From Heloderma charlesbogerti (lineage: Eukaryota; Chordata; Lepidosauria; Squamata; Helodermatidae): DNA of 64,000 bases. The translations under genes and the position numbers were made by a program. Below the pieces are notes generated by a model, which was given only the letters and a program-made list of their open reading frames with translations, ran no database searches and had not been told where the DNA came from. Within the stretch, counting starts at the first letter, position 1. Each line of letters starts with the position of its first letter. Positions 20,192-31,842 of the stretch are shown piece after piece. Location: NCBI GenBank assembly GCA_026122225.1, contig JANEZZ010002706.1:1-64000 (forward strand). The letters are read 5' to 3'.

Positions 20192-20286
20192 TCTCCGGGA
20201 GAGTGCGCAGGACAGGAAGGCCTGGCGTGCTATGGTCCATGGGGTCACGAAGAGTCGGACACAACTGAACGACTGAACAACAACAA
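20192..20286 (+). mobile_element. BovB (RTE) LINE 3' end, severely 5'-truncated
   Basis: About 95 bp match the 3' terminus of the BovB copy at 29.94 kb in the opposite orientation (ggcctggcgtgctatggtcc; gagtcggacacaactgaacg; tail aacaacaacaaa). Confidence 0.85.
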
Positions 20287-20399
20287 ACTTCAAGGCCCCC
20301 TGATCTGCTCTAACTTCTTACGGTCCCTTATCTTTAAACCGGGCTTCAATAGGACAGCCCTCCAAATAGAGGATGGTCCTCCATATAAGAGGGCATATG

Positions 20400-20482
20400 G
20401 CCAGCAATACACCTTTGCTGGCTGGGGAATGCTGGGAGTTGTAGGCCTTTCCTCTGTCTAAACATGCATAGGATTGCGCCCT
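20400..20482. mobile_element. Harbinger-like MITE, single arm
   Basis: This is the right arm of the 133-bp family: tttgctggctggggaatgct, then tctgtctaaacatgcatagg, attgcgccc. Confidence 0.65.
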
Positions 20483-21111
20483 AAGTGTACACTTGGTAAC
20501 AGACCCGGCTCTGTTGCTGTGTAACGTGTGAAACAACCCTGCTCCAGCCACATTCTCGCACCGCAGACCTCGCCACTCCCTTCCATCACGGGAGTTTCCC
20601 AACTTTCTCGCTTTGTTATAATACCCCCACGACGCCAGGGGGAGCCTTCCTTTAAGCCTCAAGACCATCGAACTGACTGGCCTAGCGAAGAGAAATAACG
20701 GGAAGGAGGTCGAAACCATGATGGAGAATCGTCCTCCTGAAACAAATCTGACGCGAAACATCAACTACCGTCCTTTCTTACTTAAATAAAAACAAGAGCG
20801 ATGTCGAACTTCGCCTTCCCTTCCAAATCTACTGCCCTCCCCGTCTAACGCGCGTCACCTCTTCACCCTCCTCCCCCACCGACCTCGGCTCGTGGTACAT
20901 CCCACGCTGTCGTCGTCCCTCCCCCTCCCCCTCCCCCTCCCCCGAGGCTCGGTTGGGTGTGGTCGTTTAAGGGTAAGGGAAGGAAGCTGGGGTGCCTACG
21001 CAAATCGCGTAAGGTAACATTTGACAGGCAGCGCTGGCTAGCCAATGAAGCGCGGGCGGTTAGGCGCAAGGGAGCCAACGGGAACGCGGACCGGCGGAGA
21101 AGGCGGGGCTA

Positions 21112-21226
21112 GCTCCGGTCCAGGCAGGCTGAGGGGAAAGCCGTGGAATGGCGGACGGCTGGGACGTTTCGCTCCGGGGGTGACGGGCTGAGGGGAGAGG
21201 GGCTCGGAGAAGGCGGCTGTGGGCGG
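21112..21226 (+). other. WASF2: Predicted WASF2 non-coding exon 1 (5' UTR)
   Basis: The exon is defined by the donor gggcgg/gtaagg, with GT at 21227-21228. Its left edge is only an estimate from the GC box position. It would splice to the acceptor at 48,886. A start codon in a good context opens an 11-codon upstream ORF (21148-21183). Mammalian WASF2 also has its start codon in the second exon, so the layout fits. Confidence 0.55.
21148..21183 (+). promoter_or_regulatory. Upstream ORF in predicted 5' UTR
   Basis: The uORF encodes MADGWDVSLRG and stops at TGA 21181-21183. Purine at -3 and G at +4 give a strong initiation context. If transcription starts upstream of it, it would reduce initiation at the WASF2 ATG. 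It also contains an AATGGCGG motif resembling a YY1 site. Confidence 0.45.
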
Positions 21227-21254
21227 GTAAGGCTCGGTCGGTGGCGGGGATGGG

Positions 21255-21330
21255 GGGGCGAGGAGCGGGAGGGGATATTATGGGGTGGCGGGGAGGGGAT
21301 ATTATGGGGTGGCGGGGAGGGGCACCACTG
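21255..21330 (+). repeat. G-rich tract with 24-bp tandem duplication
   Basis: A 24-bp unit containing ggggatattatggggtggcg is present twice (atatta at 21275 and 21299). It is surrounded by G-runs of 3 to 7 and lies directly downstream of the exon 1 donor. Confidence 0.8.
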
Positions 21331-22249
21331 GGGGGGTCTCCACCTTGAGCACGGAGGTGGGGGGCGAGTGACGTGAAGAAGGCCCTTGGGCAGGAAGAAA
21401 AGATGGGGAGTCGGGCCCTGTATGGGGGGGGGTCTCTGAGGATCCTCATCGGGAAGGTCGGACGTGTGTTGTGTCCTGGGATGGGTTGGTGATGGTGGGT
21501 GAGGTTGCCCCCCTCTTCTTTTGCCTGTGTTTGTCCTGCTCCTCTGCTGTTAGCAGCTCCCTCTTTCCGCAGGTGTGTGAGTGAGTGAGACACTGTTTCC
21601 CCTATCGCTTTGCTAAGTGCTCTTATTGGAATACTGTTAGTACTTTGGATGGGCTCTGCCTTTCATAAGAAGCTGGTTCACCAAATGGAGAAGGACGGTT
21701 CTTTTCCAAAAGGAAGAAGCTACAACATTGGGTGAGATCCGGATTTAGTCAGTAGGTAGACCCATTGGAAGTTAGGTGTGACTCAAGCCCTGTTGATTCC
21801 TGTGCATCGACTATGACTGAGGGTAGTATCCAGTGTTGGTCCTACATGGAGTAGACCCATTGAAATGCATGAGACGTAAGTTACAGCTAACTTAAGCCCC
21901 ATTGATTTCAGTAGGTCTACTCTATGTAGAACTAACGTTGGATGCTACCCTAAGTCTGGATCCAACCCATTTGTCCTCATTGTCTTGGCCTAGGCTTTTA
22001 TATTATAGAACACATGGCTTCTGGGGCTAAAGCAGTAACATATTTTTAACACTTTTTTAAAGTGCTCCTAAACTACAGTGGCTTATTCCTGTGGTAATTT
22101 CTCCATTGCTTTGGGTACCATACTATCTGGGTGGGGAAGTGGAGTTGGGAGTGCAGACAGCATAAAATGAAGTATTTTACTGCTGGAGTAAGTGACTGCT
22201 GTTTAAAAGTATAGTCCTGTGTGTTTACTCAGAAGTATGTTCCATTGTG

Positions 22250-22510
22250 AGTACCAGTTTGGTGTAATGGTTAGAAGTGTTAGGAAAGGGCTAGGGAGAC
22301 ATGGATTCAAATCTCCCCTTAGCCAGGAAGCTCACAGGGCCACCTTGGGCCAGTTGCTGTCTTTTAGCCTACCAAACCATCAATGAAATGGAAAGGTACT
22401 GGATGCCACACAAAAAACAAGAGAAATGATTCTCAGAATGCATGAAACATTTATTCTTCCCAACCTCACCCACAGGGATATTGTGTAGATAACATGGGTG
22501 AGGAGACCAG
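22250..22510 (+). mobile_element. tRNA-derived SINE
   Basis: The head accagtttggtgtaatggtt, a B-box-like ggattcaaatc and the body gggccaccttgggccagttg mark a tRNA-derived SINE. The same family is seen inverted at 15.2, 24.0 and 35.7 kb. Confidence 0.75.
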
Positions 22511-22519
22511 TGTAACTCA

Positions 22520-24030
22520 CTCTTCCTCCAGGGAACTTGAGGGTAAGAATGACATAAAAAGTAATAATAGCAACAGTAATCTTGTTTAATGGGACTTGCA
22601 CCCTAGTAAGTGTGTAGGATTGCAGCCTGAGACTGTTAAGTGTCAGCCTCCCACCTAGTGTAACTATGTAAAAGCATTTCATTTTTGTACAGAGCACACT
22701 GCCAACTGTATAACTGTATAGGGAATATCTTTATAGTAAAATGTATAGGCTGCCTTTCAGCCCCACTCAGGGTAAACGAAGTTGACAGCGGAAACTACAC
22801 AGAAGGGAATACTTCTGCTGCTGTAGTAAATTACTGTTGTCTGAGAGCATAGGTGTGAATGTACTGATTGTATGTCCCATAAGGCAGCCCTTTTAGCTTA
22901 TGGAAGGTTGAACCCTTGTTCAGGTTGGGCTTGCTTCTAAGTACTACATACCTGCTGGCAACTCTTTCCACTTATCTGGCAAAGTTGTTTTCTGGTTGGA
23001 TTTCGTTGGGGGGGAAGGATGGACAGACAGATGGTCATCACATACAAGGGATGGGGAAAGCCCTTTATAGATAAAGTGTCATAGTTTTGTGTGTAGTATG
23101 GTAGAAAGGATGTGGGTGCCCTGCCACCGGAAGAGCAACAGGGCGTGCTTGTGTTTGTGATGGTGGAAGGAAGGGCACTGAGGTGCTGCATGTGGCAGAG
23201 CTGGGTAAACCTGACAGGAAAGGGAAACTTGTGGCATTTAAAAGTGGACATGGAAGGGAGGGGCAGGTTTCACACTACATGAGAGAGGGGGGTAGTGAAT
23301 GCTGATGGACGGGGGAACAACTAAAATGGGCAGGGAGATGGAGTCCCTGAATGAGAGGATTCCTGGTTTCAGATTAGGCAGTCTCTGTGGCTTGGGGTGG
23401 GGAAGAAGCCTAAAGTGGGTCCTTGAATTCATAAGTAGAAGTGGCAGGGGAGCATATAGTGTGGGGAGGAAAGATGGACATAAGGAAGGGATTTTTTTTA
23501 AGGGTGGTCTATAACAGGTAGATGGTACTTGTCTTATGATCTCTGGAGATAATTTGCCCTTCAGAAAAGAAACAGAATACCTCGATGTGGGGCTAAAGAG
23601 GTGACTGGCAGAAAGGAAAGCTACTTTCCTACAAAGTAGGTGAAGTTTCCAACTTGGAGAAACAGTGCCCTGGATAGGCATGGGAGATAAAGTGAATATT
23701 AGGGTGGCAGTGATGTAGATATAGTGGGAAGTGAAAATGTGGCATTGCATGAAGGTAGGCATACTGTAATAAGGAAGGGTGTCCATGCTTTTTATTATAT
23801 TAAATGTATAACCTGCCCTATCCCAAAGGCAGTGGTTGGGCAAAGGTACAGGGTCATTTGCTCAGGAAATGATTTGGAGTATGAATTCAAGGGGTGTGTG
23901 GAGAAGCATGCTCATGCTGGGTTGGAAGTTATCAGCAGAACTGAGGCAATTGTAACACGCAGTAGCAAGGAGTGGGACTGTGTATGTGGCTACAAGTTCT
24001 AGGCCTTCGAAACAGAAGGCTGTGTGTGAT
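22520..24030. other. Intron 1, no recognised element
   Basis: The minus strand is C/T-rich with an open frame of 201 codons (23238-23843). It has low-complexity proline and leucine content and no domain, so I do not call it a gene. Confidence 0.4.
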
Positions 24031-24612
24031 CTCTGGTTATCTCACTTTTGTCCTGCTTTTTCTCCAAAGAGCCCAGGGCAACATATATAGGATCCTCTAT
24101 TTTATCCTTAAAACAATGCTTGTGAGATAGATTGGGCTAGAGGTCTTGACCTGGTTTGCACGACACGGCATGCTCATCCTGGGTTATTTAATGGACATGC
24201 TGGGCATCTGTGGCCACCATTTTGAATATGCAACCCCCAATTGGGGCTATTGGGGGTTGCGCCATGTCATGCGAACCCGGCCATCATGTGTTATTCGAGG
24301 GTTAAACAACTCTTGCATAACCCTCAATTAGTAGGAGGTTTATGTGAGGGTTGTTTAACCCTTGGAATAGTCCATAGTGGTGGGGTTTGCAGAACGTGTC
24401 ACAACTCCCGCTTGCCCGAGTTTGGGTTGCATATTCAAAATGGTGGCCACACACTACAGCTCATTGTGGGTTAAATAACCCATGATGAGCCATCTGTGTC
24501 ATACAAACCAACCCAGTGATTGGCCCTAGGTCATATCATGACTGAGCATGGATTTGAACCTGTTTCTCCTGATCAGAGTTCACCACTCCAGCCACTACAC
24601 TGGCACGCTACA
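24030..24612 (-). mobile_element. tRNA-derived SINE split by a palindromic MITE
   Basis: Body text (about 24036-24137, ctgctttttctccaaagagc onward) and head text (24521-24612, including gatttgaacc and ccactacactggc) belong to one minus-strand SINE. They are separated by the palindromic element at 24138-24520. Confidence 0.65.
24138..24520. mobile_element. Large palindromic MITE
   Basis: The left arm has cctggtttgcacgacac, tcatcctgggttatttaa and gtggccaccattttgaatat. The right arm has the inverse of each (atattcaaaatggtggccac; ttaaataacccatgatga; gtcatacaaacc). The arms are roughly 100 bp. Other members are at 39.0, 45.5, 50.4 and 58.1 kb. I could not read a target duplication. Confidence 0.7.
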
Positions 24613-24619
24613 ATGGGTT

Positions 24620-25595
24620 TTCCCAGTACTAGAATGCAAATACAGGAATGCTGGGGAAGGAGTGGTTCTGAGAAGGCATTCCTGACCTCCTTTATAAGCT
24701 GACAAGACTAGGTTGTTTACAATTATATGAAGATCTCTAGAACCGTTTAGGCCTTCTTACTTAAGGAAACCTGATGGATATGGTCATTAGTTTGATGTAC
24801 AAATAAAGAGTTTTACTAGCGTATGTATCTTTTCTGTGTGGAATCTTTCTCTATGTATATTGATGTAATTTGCCTCTGTGAAACTTGCTTTGCTTGTGGA
24901 AATCTCGCTGTTTGTGTGTTTGTGCATGCAGCCAGTTGCCCTTACTTGTAAAATCTATTATGACTGCAATTGTTCTGGAATTTTGCTTGCATGTTAACCT
25001 TTTAAAATGTGTATCAGTTTTCAGTATGATGTATTGGGTATGAAGCAGTTATCAGCTTGTAGCTAATCTTGCTAATCAGGGAGGTGCATTTTGTGAGGGT
25101 ATCTATATAAAAATATGAAGATAGACTGAATGCGCAACTAATGTTTGCTTATGTATGTTTGTGGAACAGTTCATTGCATATGACACCTTCCCTCCATCAT
25201 CATTAATACTAACGTTAAAAATTTCTGTTGAAATCCTTAATGGGGCTAACGTTTTACTGTAATTTTCACTTGCATCCTCGTTCCTGTATGATACAATAAT
25301 AATTCATTTTTTAAGCTAGGAGACTGAAGCTTACAGTGTGCCTTGACCAAGGCTAGTTGGAATGCTCATGGCTGAGGAAGGGCATGAATCAAACACTTTC
25401 CATTACAACACAGTAGCTATCAGATCCTTAGGGGTCTATAGAAGGTACAGTAAGATTATGAGTAGTGGTCCTCTTATGCAACATACAGTTAACCAGCTTG
25501 ATTAGATTCTTTACATTTTGTGCATGTGGTGAAATGTGATCTAGCTTACGAATCTTATGCCACAATATATTTTCAGGCTTGTTAAGATGTGACCC
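24620..25595. other. Intron 1, no recognised element
   Basis: AT-rich unique-looking sequence. Nothing is supported on either strand. Confidence 0.4.
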
Positions 25596-25603
25596 TGACC
25601 AGG

Positions 25604-25730
25604 GCTGGGCAACTTTTAGCCCTCAAGGTGTTGTTGAATTGCAGCTTCCATCAGGCCTAGCCAGCATACCCAGTGGTGGGGGAGTTGCAGTCCAGCAACA
25701 TCTGAAGGGCCACAAGTTGCCCACCCCATG
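25604..25730. mobile_element. hAT-like MITE, CAGGGGTGG family
   Basis: It begins cagggctgggcaacttttag and ends caagttgcccacccc, around ctagccagcatacccag. Flanking 8-mers do not match cleanly. Confidence 0.65.
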
Positions 25731-26899
25731 ATGTAACATTATGTGCATAAGCCACAATGTGTCTCCAGCTTGCATGCACTCCCTCCATTCCTTTCCTTCT
25801 CTGGTGTGCACCTGAACTTGGGGAACTCTGTTTAAACTGTGGTTAGTGAACAAGCCAGGATGATATACCATAGTTCGATTCTGGCTTGTTTGAACTAATT
25901 AGAACTCCCTGAGTTTAGACATAATGAGGAATTCTGGTTAGCTTAAAAGTGGAAGCTTTGCGGGAGGGGAGCATGCCTGAGCTCAGTGCAGCTCGATCAT
26001 CTAATGCTATTCTATGGCTTAGTGTTATCTCTGTAGTGGCCCTTACTCTTTAAGGTGCTGAAGGATTCTTTGTTTATGACTAGGCAAAAAGAAATGTTAT
26101 TTTAATAGGATGGTTTTATTCATTTAGGAGAGCCATCTATACTGTCTTTCAATATACATCTCTAGAAGAATATAAATCATAAAACTATAACCATCAAATA
26201 ATATAAAACAAAACCAACAAAGCAGAAGGATCGAGGCTCTTACCTATTTGCAGTGCATGTTCGAGTAATAAATAAGTGCCATTTCCCCATCTTCCTGATC
26301 TTCTGTTTCTGCAACATCCTAACAACTTGTGAGAGAAAAAGCTTGAAAGCCAAAAAATACAGTAAAAAAGAACCAAGGAAGTATAGTTCCTTGTGTTTGA
26401 GCAGGGTCTGCTGCTTCATCTGACATTGATGGGTCTGTGCAAAAACCGATTGCTGGAGGAATAAGAAAAAAGTCAGGTTTTTTTGCTGATCTAAAAACCT
26501 TTAGGTCCATTGGATAAATAAATCGTGGAAAATTCTCTCTTAGTGTTTGGATAAGTTTTACTTTGCTGTAAGAGCCATGTGCATAGAAGGAAATCAGCTA
26601 ATGTAAGAGCGACAAATGGAGTAAAAGGATTTGATCATGGTTGCCTGGTAAAGAAGGAAAAGAACTGTGGAACTGCTGGCCAGCATTTGCACAATGTTTT
26701 CACTATGTAGTTGTGGAAATGAATCATCTGCAGTCTGAATAGTCTCAAACTAGTTTTACTAGAAATTCTGTTACATGCCAGATATGAAGTGCTTGTTATA
26801 TTTATGGTTGAGATTGCACAATTCCTCATCAGATCTTGAGGCAAGGTAGATTATCCAGTTAGATTTGTGCTGTGCCTCATGTGCTGCTTTCCCAAACCA

Positions 26900-26990
26900 A
26901 AGCTGCAGTCTTATATAGACATAAGAATAAGTCCTATTGAATGCAGTGGAGGTTACTTCTGAGTAGACATGTATAGGATTGCACTGTCGG
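26900..26990. mobile_element. Harbinger-like MITE, TGCAATCC family
   Basis: The left arm agctgcagtcttatatagac faces the right arm tctgagtagacatgtatagg, attgcactg. Confidence 0.5.
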
Positions 26991-27268
26991 TTTAGGTGGA
27001 ACAACTGATTTATTCATCAGACTTGGCTAACCTCAGCCTTCTGTGATAGCTCACATTGTTTATCTTTGAAAGGGGCATTAATAACTTTGCTGTAGACATT
27101 GGGTGTGGTCATGATTACTTAAGTGTAAAGGGGCGGAGAAGCTTTCGAAATATGAGCTGGATTTCTTGGCTTTTAATTAGTCATTCTAACTTAGCTTTTT
27201 GCATGTCTTTTCAGAAGCCTTTGAAAAACATCTTCTAAGAACCACATTTAAAACTAGTAATCCGGTAA

Positions 27269-27800
27269 TCCAAGGGTGAGGAACCTTTTTTTGTGGAGGG
27301 CTGTTGACCCATGAGGAAAGTCATTTGGGGTCTGGAGCTAGTGGTGGGATGCCCCTTTCCTCTCTCTTGTCTCTGACCTGTAAAATGCAGCATAAAGCCA
27401 GAATCAAAAGGAAACACCTCTGCGAAATTCTGCAATAGAAGGGTTGTGGAGGCATACTGGCTTTCTCTGTCTATTCATCTGTCAGGCAGATGGAGTTTCA
27501 ACCACCTTGGAGGTGCATAGGCTGGGAAAACACCTTGGGAAGTGGCACCCAGTGCTTCCCCTCACCCCTGAGGGAAAGTTTGGAAGGAGGGGAGTGCGCA
27601 CTGTGGGGTCCTGCTTCCTAAAGGCACATGGAGCTCTTTTGGGCAGTGGCACCCAATGTTCACACACTACCTGGTCTTTCCTGAGGGAAAATGGTGGGGG
27701 TAGGGGCAGGAGTGTGCACTCTTGAGTGCTGCTGCCCAAAGGGGTGGAGCAGCTAGAGCAGGCTAATGCCATGGGCTTGATGAAATTTGGCTGTGGCCCT
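27269..27800. repeat. Possible hAT-like element with internal duplication
   Basis: It begins caagggtgaggaaccttttt. Two blocks of about 110-130 bp (about 27535-27622 and 27635-27742) share cagtggcacccaatgttcac-like text, cctgagggaaa and gtgcgcactgtggggtcctg-like text, which indicates a diverged tandem duplication. Confidence 0.45.
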
Positions 27801-27829
27801 GTACTTCTGCACCCTGGATGTAGTCAGTC

Positions 27830-28955
27830 CTCTTTAGACCTCCCATAATGCTGCTTTTCATATTAAAGTATTCCTGGGCAGATCTCATGCACTCGAAAAT
27901 CACTTGTTCCTTGCAGATGTGGTATTGCTTTTCAATCACTGCTTAGAAGTTGTTTCACCACCTTTCCAAAGAGATTTCCTGAGAAGGCTTGAGTACTTGC
28001 TGCAAGGATAGGTGAATTCAGTTTTCTTTGCATCAGGTCTGTCTCCTGAAAGTGGCGGTACTTAGCAACTGATTTATCTACCTCTACATATTGGTATCTG
28101 GGCACACTGCTGTATAATACCAGAACCTAGTCATGTTGGATTTGCAAATATCCAGTAACTGTTTTCCCCATCTCCTGTTTGCATGGCTTCGTATACATTT
28201 TTGTGCTGCCTAGCACTTTTCATACATGCAGCTAAATCTGATGATGCTTTTATAAGGGTTAAACTAAACAGAAAATGGTGAGAAGTGGCTAATGGATTGA
28301 TATTCCATTTAGTATAGAATTTGTCATACATACTGTAGGGATGAAAAACAGTTTAAAATGCAAAATATGTGGTGTGTCATAAGCAACAAATGTCTTGCAG
28401 TGTTACAGTTTTTTTGGAAGGCACAAGACAACTCTATGTTACCATCATATATAGGTTTTTATACTATTCTAGCTGTCATGGTTCCCCCAAAGAATCTTGG
28501 GTATTGTAGTTTGGTGAGATTTAATTGTTGGAGATCCCTAGCTCTGTAACAGATTTATAGTCCCTTGGGAAGAGAAAATGACTGCTAAACTGATTTAAGA
28601 TTGTAGTGTATTCGAACAGGGGACATGGGAGTAAGGAGAATTGCTTTGCATTAATTTGGCTTCTCTTGCATTGCAGAACTTACCACTCAGAAGCTAGATG
28701 TCATGACCTCTCTGTTGATTTAATTTTTAAAAAATTATTAATATAAAGCACTACGTATATGTTTAAACCGGCAAATATTGCTAGATAATAAAACTTTGGC
28801 TGTTAATCTCCCCCCCCCCATGTAAGCCTCACATTTAATGGTAGCAAAATGCTGTGTGAAGACCCTACAGAGCTAGTTTTTTTCAAGCATTACTTTCCTA
28901 GATATAACTGAGCAGAAACATTCTTGTACCATTACTGTTCTGCCCTGGGGATGTA
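27830..28955. other. Intron 1, no recognised element
   Basis: Unique-looking AT-rich intronic sequence. A C8 run (about 28811) is the only simple repeat. Confidence 0.4.
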
Positions 28956-28961
28956 TATAGG

Positions 28962-29080
28962 GGGGAGATGGGAAATCTGTGGCCCTCCAGATATTGTTGG
29001 ACTATAACTCCCATCATCTCTGAACATTGGCCATGTTGGCTGAGAGTGGTGGAGTCTAACCACAGGTTGCTCTCCCCTGA
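28962..29080. mobile_element. hAT-like MITE, GTAGTCCAAC family
   Basis: The core cctccagatattgttggact, ataactcccatcatctctga leads to the inverted remnant caggttgctctcccctg. The flanks both carry atatag. Confidence 0.65.
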
Positions 29081-29933
29081 TATAGGACTATCCTAATTTG
29101 AATATGAGTAGGGAGGTTGGGACTGCAAACTAGTACTACGTATGGCACAAATACAGAGATCCCAAATACAACTGTTTGTTATTGGGTGAACTAAAATATA
29201 ATGCGAAAACTTGTTATTAGTCACCGATCAGGTTGCCAATGGCTGGGCGGACAGCCAGCCCCTACGACATTACAATGCTGCCCTAACTTTTCAGAATGGC
29301 TAACTCCAGACACACAATCACTTCTGTAATTATCCATTTACCAGGTTCATATGAGTAGGAGGAGAACATGAGTAGTTGAACTCCTTCTTTTAATGGCTGA
29401 CGCAACTGGTCATTCTGCAGTAGGTTAACTATAAGAGATCAGTTGATCTCACTTAAAAAAAAAAAAAAAAACCAGTTCTACAGCAAGAGACTCCAAATGA
29501 CATTCATGGGCCAAAAGCATTCGGTGTGTGGCATGCTGATGTTGCCACTGCTCATGCAGACAATGCAAGGAGTGGGGTTTCATTGGAAAGGAAGGTGCTG
29601 CTGCTGGTATCATTGTGCAACACCTAATATTTATTCAACATTTTAACACTTCAAAAAGACCACAGCAGAAGTGAGCGAGAGCAGAAGTGAGAGTTCCCTT
29701 TTGCATACATCTGGATCTTGTTGCACCAGCTGGTAGCATACCTAGAATCAACACCTGTGATATAAGAATTACTTGGTGGGATTAGTCTCACAATCTTACC
29801 TTGTTCAGCATTGTGTCACCATCAGAGGCCTGCTGTATGCCACTGTAAATCATACCTAGACCTCATGAATTTGTCTAACCTTTTTTTTAAACTACACCAG
29901 TATTGGAGGCCATCACAGCATCTTGTTGCGATT

Positions 29934-30838
29934 AATTGTTGTTGTTGTTGTTCAGTCGTTCAGTTGTGTCCGACTCTTCATGACCCCATGGACCATAGCA
30001 CGCCAGGCCTTCCTGTCCTGTGCTCTCTCCTGGAGCGTGCTCAAGTTCATATTCATTGCATCGGTGATGCTATCTAGCCATCTCATCCTCTGCCGTCCCC
30101 TTCTCCTTTTGCCTTCAGTCTTTCCCAGCATCAGGGTCTTTTCCAGAGAGTTTTCTCTTCGTATTAGGTGGCCAAAATATTTGAGCTTCAGCTTCAGTAT
30201 CTGTCCTTCGAATGAGCAGTCAGGGTTGATTTCCTTTAGGATGGACTGATTTGACCTCCTTGCAGTCCAGCGGACTTGTAAGAGTCTTCTCCAGCACCGC
30301 AGTTCGAAAGCATCAATTCTTCGGCGCTCAGTCTTCCTTATAGTCCAGCTCTCACAGCCATACATTACTACTGGGAAAACCATAGCTTTGATTAGACGGA
30401 CCTTTGTCGGCAAGGTGATGTCTCTGCTTCTGACTATGCTGTCTAGGTTTGCCATAGCTTTCCTCCCAAGGAGCAAGCGTCTTTTAATTTCATGGCTACA
30501 GTCACCGTCTGCGGTGATCTTGGAGCCCAAGAAAATAAAATCTGTCACAGCTTCCATTTCTTCCCCTTCTATATGCCAGGAAGTGATGGGGCCAGATGCC
30601 ATGATCTTAGTTTTTTTAATGTTGAGTTTCAAACCAGCTTTTGCACTCTCCTCTTTCACCCTCAACAAGAGGCTCTTTAGATCCTCTTCGCTTTCTGCCA
30701 TTAGGGTGGTGTCATCTGCATATCGGAGGTTGTTGATAATTCTCCCGGCAATCTTAATTCCGACCTGTGATTCATCCAGCCCGGCGTTTCTCATGATGTA
30801 CTCTGCATAGAAGTTAAATAAGCAGGGCGACAGGGTAA
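29934..30838 (-). mobile_element. BovB (RTE-clade) LINE, 5'-truncated
   Basis: The low-coordinate end has the BovB 3' terminus, with a (TTG)n tail and ttcagtcgttcagttgtgtc. The minus strand is open through the RT C-terminal half and the 3' coding region, about 297 codons with no stop. The truncation point is near 30,838, and residues beyond it in the same frame are chance. Confidence 0.92.
29952..30838 (-). CDS. BovB ORF2 C-terminal fragment (reverse transcriptase)
   Basis: The fragment starts at a motif B region (LSPCLFNFYAEYIM). It has the catalytic NNLRYADDT box (YADD at 30711-30722), then MASGPITSWHIEGE, FLGSKITADGDCSHEI, GCESWTIRKTE, CWRRLLQVRWTARRS and the C-terminal HGVMKSRTQLND. This order is diagnostic of BovB. 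The endonuclease and RT N-terminal half are absent, so it cannot mobilise itself. The uninterrupted frame points to a fairly recent insertion. It lies antisense in WASF2 intron 1. Confidence 0.9.
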
Positions 30839-30999
30839 CTGTTTTAGCTATTTTAAATGTTGTATATTTTAATTTTTTGGAAATTGCATTGAGTCTTTTT
30901 TGAGAAAGGCATCTAAAATCTAATAAAAATAATAACAATGAATTATGAGTTGAAACACCCTGCTCATTTTCAGACACATATTCTCCACAATCATGGGAA

Positions 31000-31840
31000 C
31001 TAGAAACATTTGTGTGTGTGGGGGGGGAGTCTTTAAATGTGTTTTATACTGGATCCTATGCAGAACTCAAGAGTGAGAAAGAATAAAAGCAACTCATAGC
31101 CCAAGGACTTGACCCACTCTCTCACAGATTAGCATAACCAGTTAGTAAAACAGAGCATACATCTGAATCCTGTTATTTCCAGCAGCTTCTGGGCCTGGTT
31201 CTTTGGAGAAACGTTCTCTAGGCAACTTGTACAAAGGCTTTCCTGTACTTCTGAGTGTGCAAAAGCTTCTTGCTTCTCCAGAGAAATGCCCTTGACCTAC
31301 CTATTTTACAGTTCAGTATTGGGGGGGGGGATGTCTCTGAGAAACCAGAACTGCATCCAAGAATATGTGAAGCCTGACTCTAAATGAGAAGCTTCTAGGA
31401 AGCGGCTTCAGTTAGGCCTGATCCCTGAGCAAGATGGCTATTATAAAGCCCTCGTATGTTAAAAATGCTGGGTACATAACATCTTGGGTTTACATTGGTG
31501 ATGGCCCTAATGCTATTCTTCTGGGTTCTTTAGAACAATACAAAAAATTTCTGAAGCATTTTTTAAAAAAATCTAAAACAAGGCTTAAATGAGTGGATGA
31601 TTGAGACAGTATTTCTGGGTAATAGATGTGACTATGAGTAGTCACATACAGTAGTTTGATTTGCCTTCAGTAAAGGACAAATGATAACTTCCTCTGGAAA
31701 GTGGTCTACATGGTGCTCTCCTGTAATGTCCTTGGTCTGTAATGCTGTCTTATCTGTCATTAAATGGTCCCAGATGTTTACAATCCAGCACTAGATGTAT
31801 GGAAGCCTCTGTACTGCTAGTTGAGATCCTGGAATTGCCA
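31000..31840. other. Intron 1, no recognised element
   Basis: No element or gene is supported. A G-run (31021-31028) and a second one at 31321-31330 are simple-sequence noise. Confidence 0.4.
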
Positions 31841-31842
31841 AC

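Larger units (their letters stand above)
20820..21226 (+). promoter_or_regulatory. WASF2: CpG-rich WASF2 core promoter region
   Basis: CpG density rises sharply here relative to the flanks. A CCAAT box lies at 21042-21046, a GC box (ggcggggc) at 21102-21109, and a C-rich G-quadruplex motif at 20917-20944. No TATA box is evident, as expected for a broadly expressed gene. It is assigned to WASF2 because it is the only CpG island upstream of the coding exons and has a good splice donor facing the right way. The exact start of transcription cannot be read. Confidence 0.7.

Noticed and set aside
21060..21593. 177-codon minus-strand frame across the CpG island
   Set aside because: The GC-rich, proline/arginine-rich composition is typical of chance frames in CpG islands. 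There is no recognisable domain.
23238..23843. 201-codon minus-strand frame
   Set aside because: It has C/T-rich composition with no motif, and no splice or promoter signals support it.
30839..30977. N-terminal extension of the BovB frame
   Set aside because: BovB homology ends at about 30838. The rest is flanking sequence that happens to be open.
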